Shown here: positions 1 through 13,887 of the stretch, in pieces
Layout of the letters: every line of letters begins with the position of its first letter
Numbering within the stretch: the first letter of the stretch is position 1
Assembly: GCA_030844895.1 (NCBI GenBank)
Contig: CM061231.1
Coordinates: 91,598,584 to 91,662,583, forward strand
Source of the DNA: Ambrosia x helenae
Lineage: Eukaryota > Streptophyta > Magnoliopsida > Asterales > Asteraceae
DNA length: 64,000 bases
Direction: 5' to 3'
The notes under the pieces: model-generated
What the model was told of the DNA's origin: nothing
The model's input: the letters and a program-made list of their open reading frames with translations, nothing else
Database searches by the model: none
Translations under genes and position numbers: made by a program

Positions 1-595
1 ATTGGTTGCTTGAAAACTAAGAGAGAAGGGGGGGTTTCTCACGGCGCAAAAGGGGAAGAAGGGGTAGGGTTTTATTTTTATTTTTTTTGTCTCCTAATTA
101 TAAGAGGGCTTTGCCTGTTTCCCAAGCAATTGGGTATTAGGGCCCTTCTAGTCCATTAACTTGACCCGTTAATCATGTTCTAGCCCAATACCGGACCCAA
201 TATTATTAATCACCCTAAATTGCATAAAAACCATTGTTTTCATTATTACATAACATATTAATCATGTTGTGCACGTAATTTACATAATTTACGTATATCT
301 TTCAGTTAGGCGATAATTCACAAAAACATGTAATTCACATAAGCACGTACTTCACGTTCACCATAATTCAATTGTACGTATTATTGTTATGTATGCCACA
401 TAATTCACCAACGTTTGGGATACAGGACTCGTGTGTGTGTTTAACAAGGATTTTCCTAATTATAACATATGTTAACATCTTTTAACATATGTTAAACCTA
501 CTTAACTAACCCTAGTTAAGTATCTTGCCATGTATGAACATGTAAGTTAACTAGAGTTCAGTAAAAGTATTAACCTGAAAATGCGGGGTGTCACA
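1..595 (-). repeat. LTR fragment, minus strand, running off the left edge
   Basis: On the minus strand a typical LTR start, TGTGACACCCCGC, begins at 595 and the sequence continues leftwards out of the window. It lies directly against another minus-strand LTR (596-2689) close to where that LTR's 3' end should be, so it is probably an insertion into it. No ORF of note is present. The other boundary is not visible, so the element type (gypsy-like by its terminus) is an inference. Confidence 0.5.
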
Positions 596-2689
596 AAAAA
601 TACAAAAGTCTGAACGAAACATGAAAATTGAAATAACTTATTTAAAAGCAAGCACTAAAATCCAATGCTATAGTATTAAGATCAAACTGTACCTGAAACA
701 TGTACAAAATAAGTTTTGTCAACATATGAAATGTTGGTGAGCATTCCTAGATTTAATACACATAATAAGTTTGAAAAAAAAAATGTTATACAATTCAAGT
801 GCAAAGCTACAGTGCAATTATGTAAACGATGTATCATACAAATGAGCGAAATCAATCATGTGACTGTATAAATGTACTAAAATGAACGGCGGTGTACTTA
901 TCCAATAAATGGATAATAACTTAACAACGTCCATGGATTCTCCGATGAAAATGGGAAGAATCACCTAGGTAGGTTGTCAATCCAATAGCGTTATCCAATG
1001 TTAAGGTCGGCTTGTACATGGCTAATGATTTCACTAAGTACAAATGTATTCTACATGTAATGTCAAAGCATAAAGCACGTTTGTAAGCAAATGCACATAG
1101 TACTAGAATTGTATTGTAAAAATGTGAACTTGTATTTGTAATTTGTATAAGTGTACATGTAACACCCCAAAAATGAATAAAAGCAAAAAGGGGATAGGAA
1201 ATACTCACATTGATTATGATGATGAACTGGCAAGAAATCGACGAGAATCGATGAATTTTGTTTAAAACTTAGTTAAACAAGCAAAAACAAAATGAACCAT
1301 CTTCAACGATTTCGTGAACCTAAATCCCGTTATTTCCAAATTAGTTTGTATCAAATTAACTATATTATTAGACATGTTCGCTATAGTTTCTCGGCGACTA
1401 AGAATCTCAGGAGAAACTCAAACATAATTATTCGAGTTTAACCAAAGCACGCACAAGTTAATAACATGCCTAAATTTCAATATTTTCACAATTTTAAAAA
1501 AATCATACGATTCATATAAAATACATGGAACCACAAACCTCTAAAATTCAAATTATCATATGAGTTTATTTATTACTTTAGATTCCATAATGATGGAATT
1601 CTTTTACTGGACTAATACGTTTTCATTATATGAAGATATCAAAGTGTGATTATATAGATAATAGGATACCAGTGACAAGTTAAAAATATGATTACATTAC
1701 TAATGTTGATAAAATTATCGACATACACCTATGTTAACACAACACTCGAACACTTAAACCGCTAGTAAGGTGTACAAATCGGTACTCTATTCTTGGGTCG
1801 CCGGAAGTATAAACAAAACCACCCCAAAACGGAACTTTAAAAATATAATGAAATCATAACGTTACCTCAATGTTTGAAATCGGAGTAATGAAGAAACAAC
1901 CGCAACCGTCCCAAAGACGAGGTGGTCACGACTGAACCGTGACGGTGATGACAAGGTAGGTTCGTCCAACGATCACTAGAAGTGAAGGAGTGTGGCGATG
2001 GAACGGAACCATGGTGATAGTGAATACTTACGGGTTGGAGGACCCAATGAGGTTAGAGAGTGGCCGGTGTTTGACTGTTCCGGCGAGCACATGAATGAAC
2101 AGAGGGAGTTTTGTCGCAACGATTCTGAGGTCTGAATTTATCCTAACAAGGTGGGATTTGACCGAGTTGATTAGATTAGGAATGACCGAGACTTTTGAGC
2201 CTTAATCAAGGGCGTAATCGGTTTTTGAGTAATGGTAAAAATAAATTCGCTGAACTTTTATGGTATGATTGAGGGAGACGAGTTTTGTAAGTTTGGTAGG
2301 TTCGAACGCCTTTTAAGCAAGCTTTAGAGGTTGCCGATTTCAGCTTCGGATTTCTCGCTGGAAAACAGGGATGGGCGGTATAAATTTGGGATTTGAGTTT
2401 TTGGGTTTTGGACCGGGTCATGGTTTCATTTATGGTTTTAGTCAATACATTTTTGTATAATGTTGACTTTATAAAATCTAAAGTATAATAAACTTTGTGA
2501 ACAACATATATGGAAACTTTTATTATTATTATTATTTTTATTATTACTATTATTATTATTATTATTATTATTACAAAAATTAAGTGGTTGAAATATATAG
2601 TTTTAATGGAAAGTTTGTGTTTGTGTAAAATTTAAAATGCGGGCTTTTGTATTGTGAAATTATTTTGGGGAAAATTTCATGATGTTACA
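596..2689 (-). repeat. Long Ty3/gypsy-type LTR, minus strand, 3' end cut off
   Basis: Read on the minus strand it starts at 2689 with TGTAACATCATG and shows the same landmark order as the other long LTRs here: a GTGAGT site (1208) followed by a CCCCTTTT stretch, then GGGGTG..ACATGT, an ATTGGATTGACAA motif, CTCACCAAC..GTTGAC, and CATGTTTCAG (acceptor AG at 693-694). The terminal GGGGTGTTACA is missing, apparently because another LTR begins at 595. It sits immediately upstream of gag sequence of the plus-strand element, so it probably inserted into that gag. It includes an ATT-rich microsatellite at 2521-2573. No coding capacity is seen. Confidence 0.6.
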
Positions 2690-5600
2690 TTAATCAAGTT
2701 CCTGTTGCAAACCCACCTGCCGCACCCCAAACTCAAAAGGTTCAAGGGAACTATTCGGGTATACACCCTAAGTGCACCACATGCAACTTTCACTACCCTA
2801 CCAATCGACCCTGCTGGAAATGTGACACGTGTGGTCGAATGGGTCATACCGCCTCGCACTGCCATGGAATCAATAATACCCAAAACTAGAAAATCATTCA
2901 ACCCAGAGCTTGCGATGCTTGTGGTGATCCTAACCACAGGCAAGATAAATGTCCTCACCTAGCTACTTTTATTCAATCTCGTAAGTAAGCTACATCAGGA
3001 CCAGCAGTTCCGGCAATTCAAGCAGCTCCGGCTCGTGGTCGTGCTTTCAACATCAACGCTAACCAAGCTCAAGCTGCCAACGACATGGTTAATGGTACAT
3101 TTCTTATTAATAACTTATATGCTTCGATTTTGTTTGATACCAGTGCGGATACGAGTTTTGTCTCATTAGACTTTGTACCTTTGCTTGCTCATGCTCGTTC
3201 TCATCTTACCCATCCTTTTACTGTGGAGGTTGCTGATGGCAATCCCATTCTTATAAAATCTGTGATCCGCAATTGCACGTTGAACCTAAATGATTGTGAT
3301 TTTTCCATTGATCTTGTACCGATGAAATTGGGAAGTTTCGATGTCATGGTAGGCATGGATTGGCTTTCTAAACACCATGCCGAAGTTGTTTACTTTGAAA
3401 AGTTTATTCGAATCCCACTTCCGTCTGGTGACTTTCTATGTGTTTATGGAGAAAAGTCATCGAAAGGTTTGAAACTTATGTCTTGCACTCAAGCTCACAA
3501 ATATCTTCGTAAGAAGTATGTATCTTTCTTGGCCCACGTTGTGGAAAAGAAGGACAAGGGCAAGAGTATTCAAGATGTTCCAGTTGTGTGTGATTTCCCA
3601 GAGGTTTTTCCTGATGATTTATCTGGTTTACCTCATCTTCGCTCTATTGATTTTCGTATCGATCTTGTCCCTGGTGCCACTCCAGTTGCTAAAGCCCCGT
3701 ACCGTCTTGCACCTTCGGAAATGCAAGAACTTGCAAGTCAACTTCAAGAATTGACTGACAAGGGTTTCATTCGTCCGAGTTCCTCGCCTTGGGGAGCTCC
3801 AGTTTTGTTCGTTAAAAAGAAAGATGGGACTTTTCGTATGTGCGTCGACTATCGCGTGCTTAATAAGCTTACAATAAAGAACCGATACCCTTTACCTCGC
3901 ATCGATGATCTATTTGATCAACTTCAAGGTGCAGTCTGTTTTTCAAAGATTGACCTTCACTCGGGGTATCATCTACTTCGAGTTCATGAGGATGACATTC
4001 CCAAAACTGCCTTTCGTACTCGTTAAGGACACTACGAGTTCATGGTTATGCCTTTCGGTCTAACCAATGCACCCGACGTTTTTATGGATCTTATGAATCG
4101 AGTTTGTAAACCTTTCTTGGACAAATTCGTAATTGTTTTCATCGATGATATCCTCATATATCCCAAAACCAGAACCGCCCATGAGAAACATCTTCGCCAG
4201 ATTTTGAGCCTTCTTCGTGATGAACGACAAAGGAATACACGTAGACCCTGCTAAAATTGAAGCCATAAAAAGCTGGATTGTACCCAAAACACCCACTGAA
4301 GTTCGTTCATTTCTTGGTCTTGTTGGTTATTACCGTCGTTTCATTGCCAATTTTTCAAAGATCGCGATCCCACTCACCTCTTTGACTCACAAAGATAAAC
4401 CCTTCATATGGGGACCTCCTATGAAGCTTTGTGACGCTCCTATTCTTTCTCTTCCTGATGGTGTTTAAGATTTCGTGGTAGATTGTGATGCGTCTAATCT
4501 AGGTCTTGGTTGCGTTCTCATGCAACGAGGAAAGGTCATCGCTTATACATCATGACAAATCAAAACATCTGAGAAAAACTATACCTCCCATGATCTTGAA
4601 CTCGGTGCTGTTGTTTTCGCATTGAAAATTTGGAGACACTACCTTTATGGTACTAATTGTGTGGTTTTCATTGATCATAAAAGTCTTCAACATATTTTCA
4701 ATCAAAAAGATCTAATTATGCATCAACGTCGATGGGTCAAATTTCTAAATGATTACGATTGTGAGATTCGCTACCATCCTGGAAAAGCAAATGTTGTTGC
4801 TGACGCTCTCAGTCGCAAGGAGTATACTCAACTTAACTGCATTCAAACCCATGACCTCAAACTTCGAATCTTCGAAGCTCGGTCACTAAAGGAAACATTT
4901 ACAATGAAATGTCATGTGGAGCTGAGAATCTTTTGGAAACAAAACATGGGTTGCTCTATCTCTCTAATCGTCTTTGGATTCCTGATCGTGATAACCTTCG
5001 AACCTTTATCATGGACGAGGCTCATAAGTCTCGTTACTCCATTCACCCTGGTGCTGATAAGATGTACCAGGATCTGTGTCCCATGTATTGGTGGCCCGGT
5101 ATGAAAAAGGATATAGCTCACTATGTGGCTAAGTGCCTTACTTATGCCAAGGTCAAAGCTGAACATCAACGTCCATCTAGTTTGCTTGTGCAACCAGAGA
5201 TTCCTGTGCGAAAATGGAAGAACATTGCTATGGAATTCATTACAAAATTACCCGCACTGCACGAGGTCATGATAGTATTTGGGTCATTGTGGATCATTTA
5301 ACCAAATCCGCACACTTTTTACCCATCGGTTAGACTTATTTGACTGAGAAATTGGCTAATATTTATATCACTGAGATCATTAGTCGTCATGGAACCCCTT
5401 TGAGCATTATTTCCGATCGTGATAATAAATTCATCTCTCGTTTCTGGAAAACTCTTCATGGCGCGTTGGGAACCAAACTAAATCTTAGCACAACATACCA
5501 TCCTCAGACAGATGGTCAGAAGGAGCGTACTATTCAAACGCTAGAAGATATGCTTCGGGCTTGTGTCATAGATTTTGGTGGTAATTTGGATTCAAACTTG

Positions 5601-6319
5601 CCTTTGGTTAAGTTTTCGTATAACAATAGCTATCATGCCAGTATCTGTATGGCACCTTTTGAGGCCCTTTATGGTCACAAATGTCATTCTCCTATGTGCT
5701 GAAGCGAGGTCGGTGACACGCTGATTACCTGTCCTGAACTTGTCCAGGAGACAAAAGACAAAATTGCTCTTATTCGTGGGTCCTTACTGGCAGCTCAGAG
5801 TAGGCAAAAGAGTTACGCTGATCAAAGGCGTAAACCCATGAAATTTCAAGTTGGTGACATGGTCCTTCTCAAGGTTTCACCTTGGAAAGGTGTGTTTCGG
5901 TTCGGGAAAAAGGAAAAGCTTGCTCCAAGATATGTAGGCCCATTTAAAATTTTGGAAAAAGTTGGAAAAGTGGCTTACAAGTTAGACCTCCCCGCCGAAC
6001 TCAACAACGTTCATCCTACCTTCCATGTATCAAACCAGAAGAAGTGTTTAGCTGATGAAAATTTACATGTCCCACTTGAGGACATTCAAGTTGACGAGTC
6101 GATGCGTTTCATAGAGAAACCTGTGGAAATTATGGATCGTGAAGTCAAGACTCTTAAGCGCATTCGTATTCCTGTTGTCAAAGTTCGTTGGGAGTGTACA
6201 CGTGGTCCAAAATTTACTTGGGAATGTGAAGACCAAATGAAGACAAAGTATTCCCATCTTTTTACAGAAACCTCCACTTGAAGTAATTTCGAGACGAAAT
6301 TTCCTAAAGTAGGGGAGAC
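2690..6319 (+). pseudogene. Decayed Ty3/gypsy (chromovirus, Tekay/Del-like) gag-pol
   Basis: Remnant of a single-frame gag-pol. Two CCHC knuckles (cysteines near 2773-2855 and 2911-2950) mark the gag end. A TAA at 2986 separates them from protease (FDTSADTSF, normally DTGA; ~3130), reverse transcriptase (~3660-4250, FIDDILIY near 4140), RNase H (~4480-4830, VVDCDASN and VADALSR), integrase (zinc region ~5050-5160, catalytic core ~5160-5680) and a C-terminal chromodomain-like stretch (~6150-6270). Lesions: in-frame TAA at 4024 inside RT, loss of roughly 25 codons plus a frame change near 4220, TAA at 4466, TGA near 4552, a frameshift near 4880, a stop near 5300 and a TGA at ~5700. In the integrase zinc finger the second CxxC cysteine reads Tyr (CLTYAK). 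It cannot encode an active polyprotein. The domain order RT-RH-INT-chromodomain supports the chromovirus assignment. Confidence 0.9.
6306..6319 (+). other. Polypurine tract of the gypsy element
   Basis: A purine run AAAGTAGGGGAGAC lies directly before the 3' LTR start at 6320. The same tract precedes the 3' LTR of the gag-only element (54209-54222), which links the two families. In LTR elements it primes plus-strand DNA synthesis. Confidence 0.75.
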
Positions 6320-7583
6320 TGCAACATTCGCATGTTTCTTAACTTTACCGCATTTTTATTTTAGTCCTCATAGTTCGATCTTTTGGAATTTTTAATAAAA
6401 CTTGTGTTTGCATTAATCGTTAGATCCTTGTTTGGGTTGTATTCTATGGTAAATCGTAATCATAACACGTCATGTTTTCGAAATTAAGAGAATAATATCA
6501 TTTTAGATCCTATTTTGAACTTTGTTATATACGCCTTCTTGAAAAACTCATAATAAACGTGTCGAAGGATTTTGGAAAACGTCAAGGTTTTACGATGGAA
6601 AGGGATAAAACTTAAAGAATATTACGTAAGTTATAAGAAAAATGTAAAAAAAAAATATAGTTTTAAGGGTTTTAAAAACTTTTTGGTTAATATACTTAAC
6701 TTGGTTAAGTTTTTCTTATGAAAACAAATAACTAAACTAACCAAGTTAACTTAAGGGACCAGTTCTGCAATTTTTTAAAGTTAAAAAAAACAGAATTTTT
6801 ACCCTTGGCCTCCTGCTCGCCGGCCGCTTTTCCAGCGGCCGGAATAACCTCTGGCGACTTTCATTTCTATCGTTTTACGGCATTTTAACTCGATGTAATT
6901 AATGGGTTTACGTTTCTTCATCTTGGTCTCACAAATTCCTCTCTTAAATGAGTCAATAAACGCGTTTTAATCACCCTTGAAACCGGGTTTTCGTGTGTAA
7001 CCACCATAAATATTAAAGCTTGTTAAAATGCCACTTTCACGCGTCCATTATATAAACCAAGCGTGGCATTATGTTCTTGCACTCATTCTCTTCTAAACCC
7101 CCTACAAAAACTTAGATAAATACGTGCCGAAGGTCTTGAATTCGTGAAACTTTGTTCGGTTTTTGAAGCCTTAATTCCGATCGTATTACACATTGTTAGT
7201 CCATTTTTTATGCCATTTTACTCCTCTAATCATAATCTTTAAAAGCCCTCTTGAATCGGGTTCTAATCTTTACGAATTGAAGGTTCCTAAAAATCTAGGG
7301 TTAGGGTTTATAGTTTGGGAAGATGATGAAGTCTAAGGTTTGTGTAAATATTATTTTGGTTGGATTTTACTAACATAGTGGCATTGTGGTGTGGTGTGGT
7401 GTTTGACCAAAGATTAGGGTAGGATAAGAGTCTGAGTTCGATTCCCTTTGTCCACCACGTTTTTTCTGCTTCTTATTTTATTTTATTTTATTATTCTTAT
7501 TTGTTTTATCAATAATTATATATATATATATGTTATAATCTTATACTTATGAAGTTGAAAATGTTTCTATAATTTAACTATAT
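6320..7583 (+). repeat. Truncated 3' LTR of the decayed gypsy element
   Basis: It starts TGCAACATTCGC right after the polypurine tract (a mutated TGTAAC). It is highly similar over about 1.2 kb to the start of the solo LTR at 7584, including a tRNA-like module near 7377-7466. Similarity stops near 7540, after a (TA)n stretch. The remaining LTR portion, including the GTGAGT/TTTCAG landmarks, is absent. Confidence 0.75.
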
Positions 7584-10283
7584 TGTAACATTCGCATGTT
7601 TCTTAACTTTACCGCATTTTTATTTTAGTCCTCGTAGTTCGATCTTTCGGAATTTTTAATAAAACTTGTATTTGCATTAATCGTTAGATCCTTGTTCGGG
7701 TTGTATTCTGTGGTAAATCGTAATTATAACACGTCATGTTTTCGTAATTAAGAGAATAGTATCATTTTTGATCCTATTGTGAACTTTGTTATATACGCCT
7801 TCTTGAAAAACTCATAATAAATGTGTCGAAGGATTTTGGAAAACATAAAGGTTTTACGATGGAAAGTGATAAAACTTAAAGAATATTATGTAAGTTATAA
7901 GAAAAATGTAAAATAAAAAATATAGTTTTAAGGGTTTTAAAAACTTTATGGTTAAAATACTTAACTTGGTTAAGTTTTTCTTAAGAAAACAAATAACTAA
8001 ACTAACCAAGTTAACTTGGGGGACAAGTTCTGCAATTTTTCAAAGTTTAAAAAAAAAACAGAATTTTCCCCCTTGCCCCCTACTCGCCGGCAGCTTTTCC
8101 GGCGGCCGGAATAACCTCCGGCGACTTTCATTTCTATCGTTTTATGGCATTTTAACTCGATGTAATTAATGAGTTTACGTTTCTTCATCTTAGTCTCACG
8201 AATTCCTCTCTTAAATGAGTCAATAAACGCGTTTTAATCACCCTTGAAACCGGGTTTTCGTGTGTAACCGCCGAAATTATTAAAGCTTGTTAAAATGCCA
8301 CTTTCACGCGTCCGTTATATAAACCAAGCGTGGCATTATGTTCCTGTACTCATTCTCTTCCAAACCCCCTACAAAAACTTAGATAAATACGTGCAGACGG
8401 TCTTAAATTCGTGAAACTTTGTTCGGTTTTGAAGCCTTAATTCCGATCGTATTACACATTGTGAGTCCATTTTTTATGCCATTTTACTCCTCTAATCATA
8501 ATCTTTAAAAGCCCTCTTGAATCGGATTCTAATCTTTACGAATTGAAGGTTCCTAAAAATCAAGAATTAGGGTTTATAGTTTGGGAAGAAGATGAAGTCT
8601 AAGGTTTGTGTAATTATTATTTTAGTTGGATTTTACTAACATAGTGCCATTGTGGTGTGGTGTTTGACCAATGATTATGGTGGGATAAGGGTCTGAGTTC
8701 GATTCCCTCTGTCCACCATGTTTTTTCTGCTTCTTATTTTATTTTATTTTATTTTATTTTATTATTTGTTTTATCAATAATTATATTTATATATATATAT
8801 ATATATATGCTATAATCTTATAATATTCCTAGAAAATTCATTTTTGCTTTAAAAATTATTAAAATTTAGGTGAAACGTCTTGACACCAAAAAGAAAATTA
8901 TCATATTTTTATTTTCTGGAAAATACATTGTTTTCATAATTTTTTTGATTTAAATTGTTTAATCATAATTAATTGATTAAAAATTCATTTTAATTGATTT
9001 TGACCTCAAATTTCTAGAGAATTATTTCTATGTATATTAAACCGAAATAAAATTTAATTTATTTGATAATGGTTATTTTTGCTATTTTTGCTATTTTTAC
9101 TATTTTTAATCAATAAAACACTATTTAAAATCATTAACTATGTTTTAAATACAAATAAATTGAGAAAAAATTATGGAAATATTATTTTCACTATTTCACA
9201 TCTAAAAATAATCATTTTTCATAAAAATATCATTTTTGGATCATATCTCGTATTTTTTTTATTTTATTTAGTTTTAATTAGATATAATAAATTATTTAGT
9301 TAAATATAAATTATAAAATCTGTTTTGTGGATAGTTTTCTATAAAATAGAAAATATTCCTAAATGTAGGAAACATAAGTGTTTATATTTTTTTAGTCACA
9401 TATCTAATCTTAAATCGTGATATATTTATTTCAAAAACTATTGTTCGAGTTATCATAAAAACTTCATCTTCCATACCTATGTCTAGCAAACCCTAATGCC
9501 TTAGATTTTGGATGCCCTAGACTTTTTAAGTCACTTTCCTCATTAGTATTTTTATGTATATATAGGTTGAGTTCTTCGGAATTCTTAAGCCTTTACGACA
9601 AACTTTCTTGGAATTTACACTTAGCGAAACTGTGAGTATATCTAACCCCTTTTTATTGTTTTACTCTTTTGGGGTGACTCATGTACCATTATCATTAAAC
9701 TTATGTATACTCTTTATAACGCAATGTGCTTCATGAACTGCTTGTGTGAATTGTATGAACGCTTGTCAAAATCATTAACCATTGTGGCATGGCATTTCAA
9801 TGAATAGTACAATGGTATATACCCCTTATGACTTACGTGAACGAGTTAAGTCTTTGGTCATTGTTGTGTGATTCATGTTTACTAAAGGTTTTTGTCTTAT
9901 TCTATATTCTACATTGTCTTAGGGTTGGTTTTGACCCTTTTACATGATGCATATATCATAGCACATAAATTGCGAAATGGTTTTTATATTATATGTACCA
10001 AATGGATCTACTCACCAATACATTATATGTGTTGACAAATAATTTTGTACATGTTTCAAGTGAAGTTTGATCTTCCTTGTTTTTCACGCTTAGGCTGGAC
10101 CTAGTACTTTAATAAAATTTGAACATTTAGTTACTATGTTTGAATTTCTGTTGAGACTTTTTGTATTTCATTTTGAATAATGGAAGCTGTTTACTATTAG
10201 TATTTATATTTTAGTCCATGTGCTATTGAACAATCGTCATTACGGGACACCTCAATGATTACGCTATCGGTTGGGGTGTTACA
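7584..10283 (+). repeat. Solo LTR, 2.7 kb, Ty3/gypsy family
   Basis: Complete by its ends: TGTAACATTCGC at 7584 and GGTTGGGGTGTTACA ending at 10283. Both sides carry TATAT (7579-7583 and 10284-10288), which fits a 5-bp target duplication, although the AT-rich context weakens this. No PBS or coding sequence follows, so it is a solo LTR from unequal recombination. Internal landmarks: a tRNA-like module with box B near 8694-8705 followed by a T-run, GTGAGT at 9632, GGGGTGA..CATGT, and CATGTTTCAAG ending at 10060. Confidence 0.8.
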
Positions 10284-13200
10284 TATATAGTGATATTTTA
10301 AGAACAAATTTAATCGTGTAATAAAAGATGTTGTTACACTGAGACTTTTGGTGGTTTTACTTCCTTCTACAGATTACATAATCCGTTTGTAAACACTGAG
10401 AGACTTTTGTGTGACAACATCTGTTGACAAGTCAACAAATGTTATAAAACAGAGTATATATTATACAAAGAAATGATTATATCTTTCAATATTGTAGAAT
10501 GAGTCGAAGAGATTCTTATTTTATGTCAACAGAAGCTCAAATTCCAAACTTAATGATTACGATTTTGAACTTAGTTTATTAACAATATTATTTTATTATT
10601 TTTGTGTTGCAATTGTCTTTCACTCTATAAAAGGCCCCAAAAGTAAGTTTCAACTTTATATTTACTTGATTTGCAACTTATATACTTGAAAATCAAATTT
10701 ACGGATAGTTAGTTTATTCACCCTATAAAAGGGGAGGAATTCCCAATATTCATTTTCCAACTTTATATCCCTTCAACTATTTTCACTTTGCAACTCTCCA
10801 TCCCATATGCATAATGATATTACCTTCAACTGTCCTTCCACCAATCTTCTCAAAGATTCTTACAATCTAAGAAAAATCGATTACCAACAATCCATCGGTA
10901 ATGAAGTTAAAAGTGGTGTTTTTCAACGATTCTTACAATCAAAGAAAAACATTAATCCATCATTACTACATGCAGAGCCTGTTTAGAAACTTTAGGGTTT
11001 TCGAACTTGATGATGTTTAGATACGAACTGTTGTCGTGGTACTTCCTTTTATTGCGTTTGTGTTTTTGTTCCGATGACAATGGCAAGGAAGATCATTCTC
11101 TAGGGTTTGTTTGTTAGAAGGCTTTTTTATGTCTGCTTGTATTTTTATGTAGTTTGCTAACACAGATATTGTAAATGTGTTACTTGTCATTAAAGTAGTT
11201 TTTTAGAGATATTTGGATTTGTTCTTTATAAGTCTTCCATTTTATATGTAGTTTTGCTAAGTCAGATATTTCATTGAAATTATAGAATTGTAATAATAAG
11301 GTTGAATCTTATAACAACTGTTTCACAAATTTGTTAGCAACTCAAAAGATTTTAGTAAACAGAGTAATTAAACCTTAGTTGAAGATTAAGATTAACTGTT
11401 TCTTTTTAATATTTGTTATCCCAACAGAGCTTTTCATGCGTCTGTTGATTTTTCTTTCGTGGTTGTAACACGCCTCAGATGGTCGAATTCCAAAGTTAAT
11501 GATTATGATTTTGAACTTGGTGTATTTTGCAATTAGACGTAAGAGTAATAATTTAAACTCATAACAACATAATTTAAATTCAAACTTAATTTAAATACAA
11601 ATTAACAGACGGTTAATAAATGTCAAGGGGACGGTTAATAGGGAACAGTTATTAGGTAACCATTGCTAATCACAAAGTCCTTTTACCAAATGAGGTACTA
11701 ATACATCTTTTTGTAATTCATATATTGCAATTATGCTCAAGTGTAAGAATTCAATATTTTGTAATTAAACCTAAGATTGATAATTCATATACACAAATAA
11801 TATACTTATATTTATTCTCTATACTCACTTATACAAACAAAAAATAACACAAACTTTTCATGTCCATAATTAGATAAAACAGGAGTTACACAATTATAAT
11901 ATAAAAAACGTAAAAACATCACATGTTCATATTTTCAAAAAGATTGGCAAAAGTATTTGTGTTTGTCAGTAAATTTGAATGTAAAAAAACCTGAATTTGA
12001 AGAGTTGCTTCAGTGGGAAAATAGCCAAATTAATACAGTATGTATTCAACATTAATAAAAATGCATTGTTGTTAATAGATTCATTATAGTTAATGAATTG
12101 TAGTTAATAGATTCATTATAATTAATGTATTTTTTTACTATAAAATACGATTTTCACATCTTCCTATAGCACACCATTTAAACATTACCATCTACATTTG
12201 CATAGCTTTAGCAATCTTATAAAAATATTATTAAGATGGAAGCCTGCAACAACAAATGGTCACAAATGACAGAGGTTCAGAAACTTCTTTTGAAATGTTT
12301 TAAAGAGGACGAAGAGCAGGAGATTCTTAAAGTAATTGAAGGTGCTACATGACTGCATGAACATCACATTTGGAAGACGAAATTGAAAATTAATCAGGTG
12401 ATTGCTACCAAGGTATCAAGTGAACGATGGATGGCCTCTTCATTTCTTTTGAAAAACAAAAGGTAAAATGAAAAGTTCAGTGAAGACATACAAAAATCTG
12501 TAGGTCCTACAAAAACCATGTTCAAGAGAAGAAGAAAAGATTAAACGAACTATTGATGACCACATACTAATTATTTAAATGTATTTGATATTATTACCTG
12601 TCTAAATATATTGAATTTTTTATTTTGCATATTATGTCATCATTATATATTGATTTATGTTTATTGGATGAAAAATACTAATTTGAGTAAAATAATACCA
12701 AATAGTTATATCAATTTCTTGTATACTTAGTGTTGGAAAAACGAGTCAAAATCAATAGTCTACTGTTAAAGTCAACTGCTAAAAATATATGTTAACAAAG
12801 ATGCTGAACATCTGTTTGAAGATTAACAGATATTAGTAAAGAGAGTAAACAGGGTAACGAATTCTCAGTTGAAGATTAAAATTGTCTGTTTCTTTTTAAT
12901 ACATCTGCCAACAAATATTAGTAAATTGTGTTACTATTAAAGCTTTCTATCAATGTTTGTTTTTAATAAATCTGTTTAGTTTCTTTATTAGGTCTTTAGT
13001 AAACAGACCTTAAAATATGATATAACTTTCCATGCGTATGTTGATTTATCTCTCCGTGGTTGTAACACCCTTCAGTATTAAAACATCTGATCAGTATCTA
13101 TCAACTGGTAGCATCAAAGGAACATATCCTACTAAACAGATTTTGCTTACAACAGATGATTGACTTCTTTATTTGGACTTTAGTAAACAAATGTTAAAAA

Positions 13201-13439
13201 TGTAAATGTGATGTCATTGTTAGTAACAACTATTTAAGGAAACATCTGTTTGAATCAACAACTGATTTTAGTAACAGCTGTTTTAGAAAGATCTCCTTAA
13301 CTGACGCTGCCTTTGAACAAACGTTACCAAACACAGTTTTCTTGCAACAGATAGTCTGGTTATGTTTTTTATATTTTGGGGAGTAATTGTTTAAATAAAG
13401 ATATAGTATTCCTGTGTTTTCACACGGGATTTCACCTAG
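10284..13439 (+). mobile_element. Probable Helitron-like non-autonomous DNA, 3' end at 13439
   Basis: The block ends with a short hairpin (around CCTGTG TTTT CACACGGG, 13411-13428), then CTAG|T at 13436-13440, the canonical Helitron 3' terminus. A matching TC start was not found, so the left limit is only the end of the solo LTR. Inside are duplicated segments: about 11339-11480 resembles 12823-13080, and 10531-10580 resembles 11480-11530. Two TATA-like CTATAAAAGG sites lie near 10625 and 10722. Apart from a small ORF at 12237 nothing looks coding. No RepHel domain is visible. Confidence 0.45.
12237..12541 (+). pseudogene. Unrecognised small ORF and decayed continuation
   Basis: An ATG at 12237 opens a 39-codon frame (begins MEACNNKWSQ, rich in Glu and Lys) that ends at TGA 12351. 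The same region continues with coding-like but interrupted sequence to about 12541, ending in a basic run (KRRRK). An upstream AT-rich leader contains no clear TATA box next to it. I do not recognise the family. It may be a captured gene fragment in a Helitron, or chance. Confidence 0.25.
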
Positions 13440-13836
13440 TTTATATTAATATATGGTGTATTCTTAGAAAGTTTTTTTGAAAATAGGAACAACTAATCAA
13501 CTATGTGGAAGATAGAGAAAGTGATGTTGCATATGTAGAAGAAATAGGAGAAATGCTTGATCTCTGGTCAATGCCTAAATTCTATAAACTAACAAAAGCA
13601 AACACGAACAATAGCAAATCATGATTAGTCCTTTTTACTAGGTGTTGGTTTGTTATTGAGCAGTGATCTTTTTTGTTTTCTCCTTTTAATCTCAATGGTA
13701 GTGGGTTTTTTTTTTTTTTTTTTTTGTCAGTTTTTCGTTCCAAAGACAAATAGCAATAATCTTTTATTCAATATTTCAATATTAATTAGTCTATTAAAAC
13801 TAATTTAAAAAAAATTGTTTAAGTGATAAATAGTCG

Positions 13837-13883
<47 letters not shown>

Positions 13884-13887
<4 letters not shown>

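Noticed and set aside
1158..2689. TGTAACACCCC at 1158 as the start of a plus-strand LTR ending at 2689
   Set aside because: The landmark order (GTGAGT, CCCCTTTT, GGGGTG..ACATGT, acceptor) fits the minus strand and continues past 1158 to about 600, so 1158 is an internal motif.
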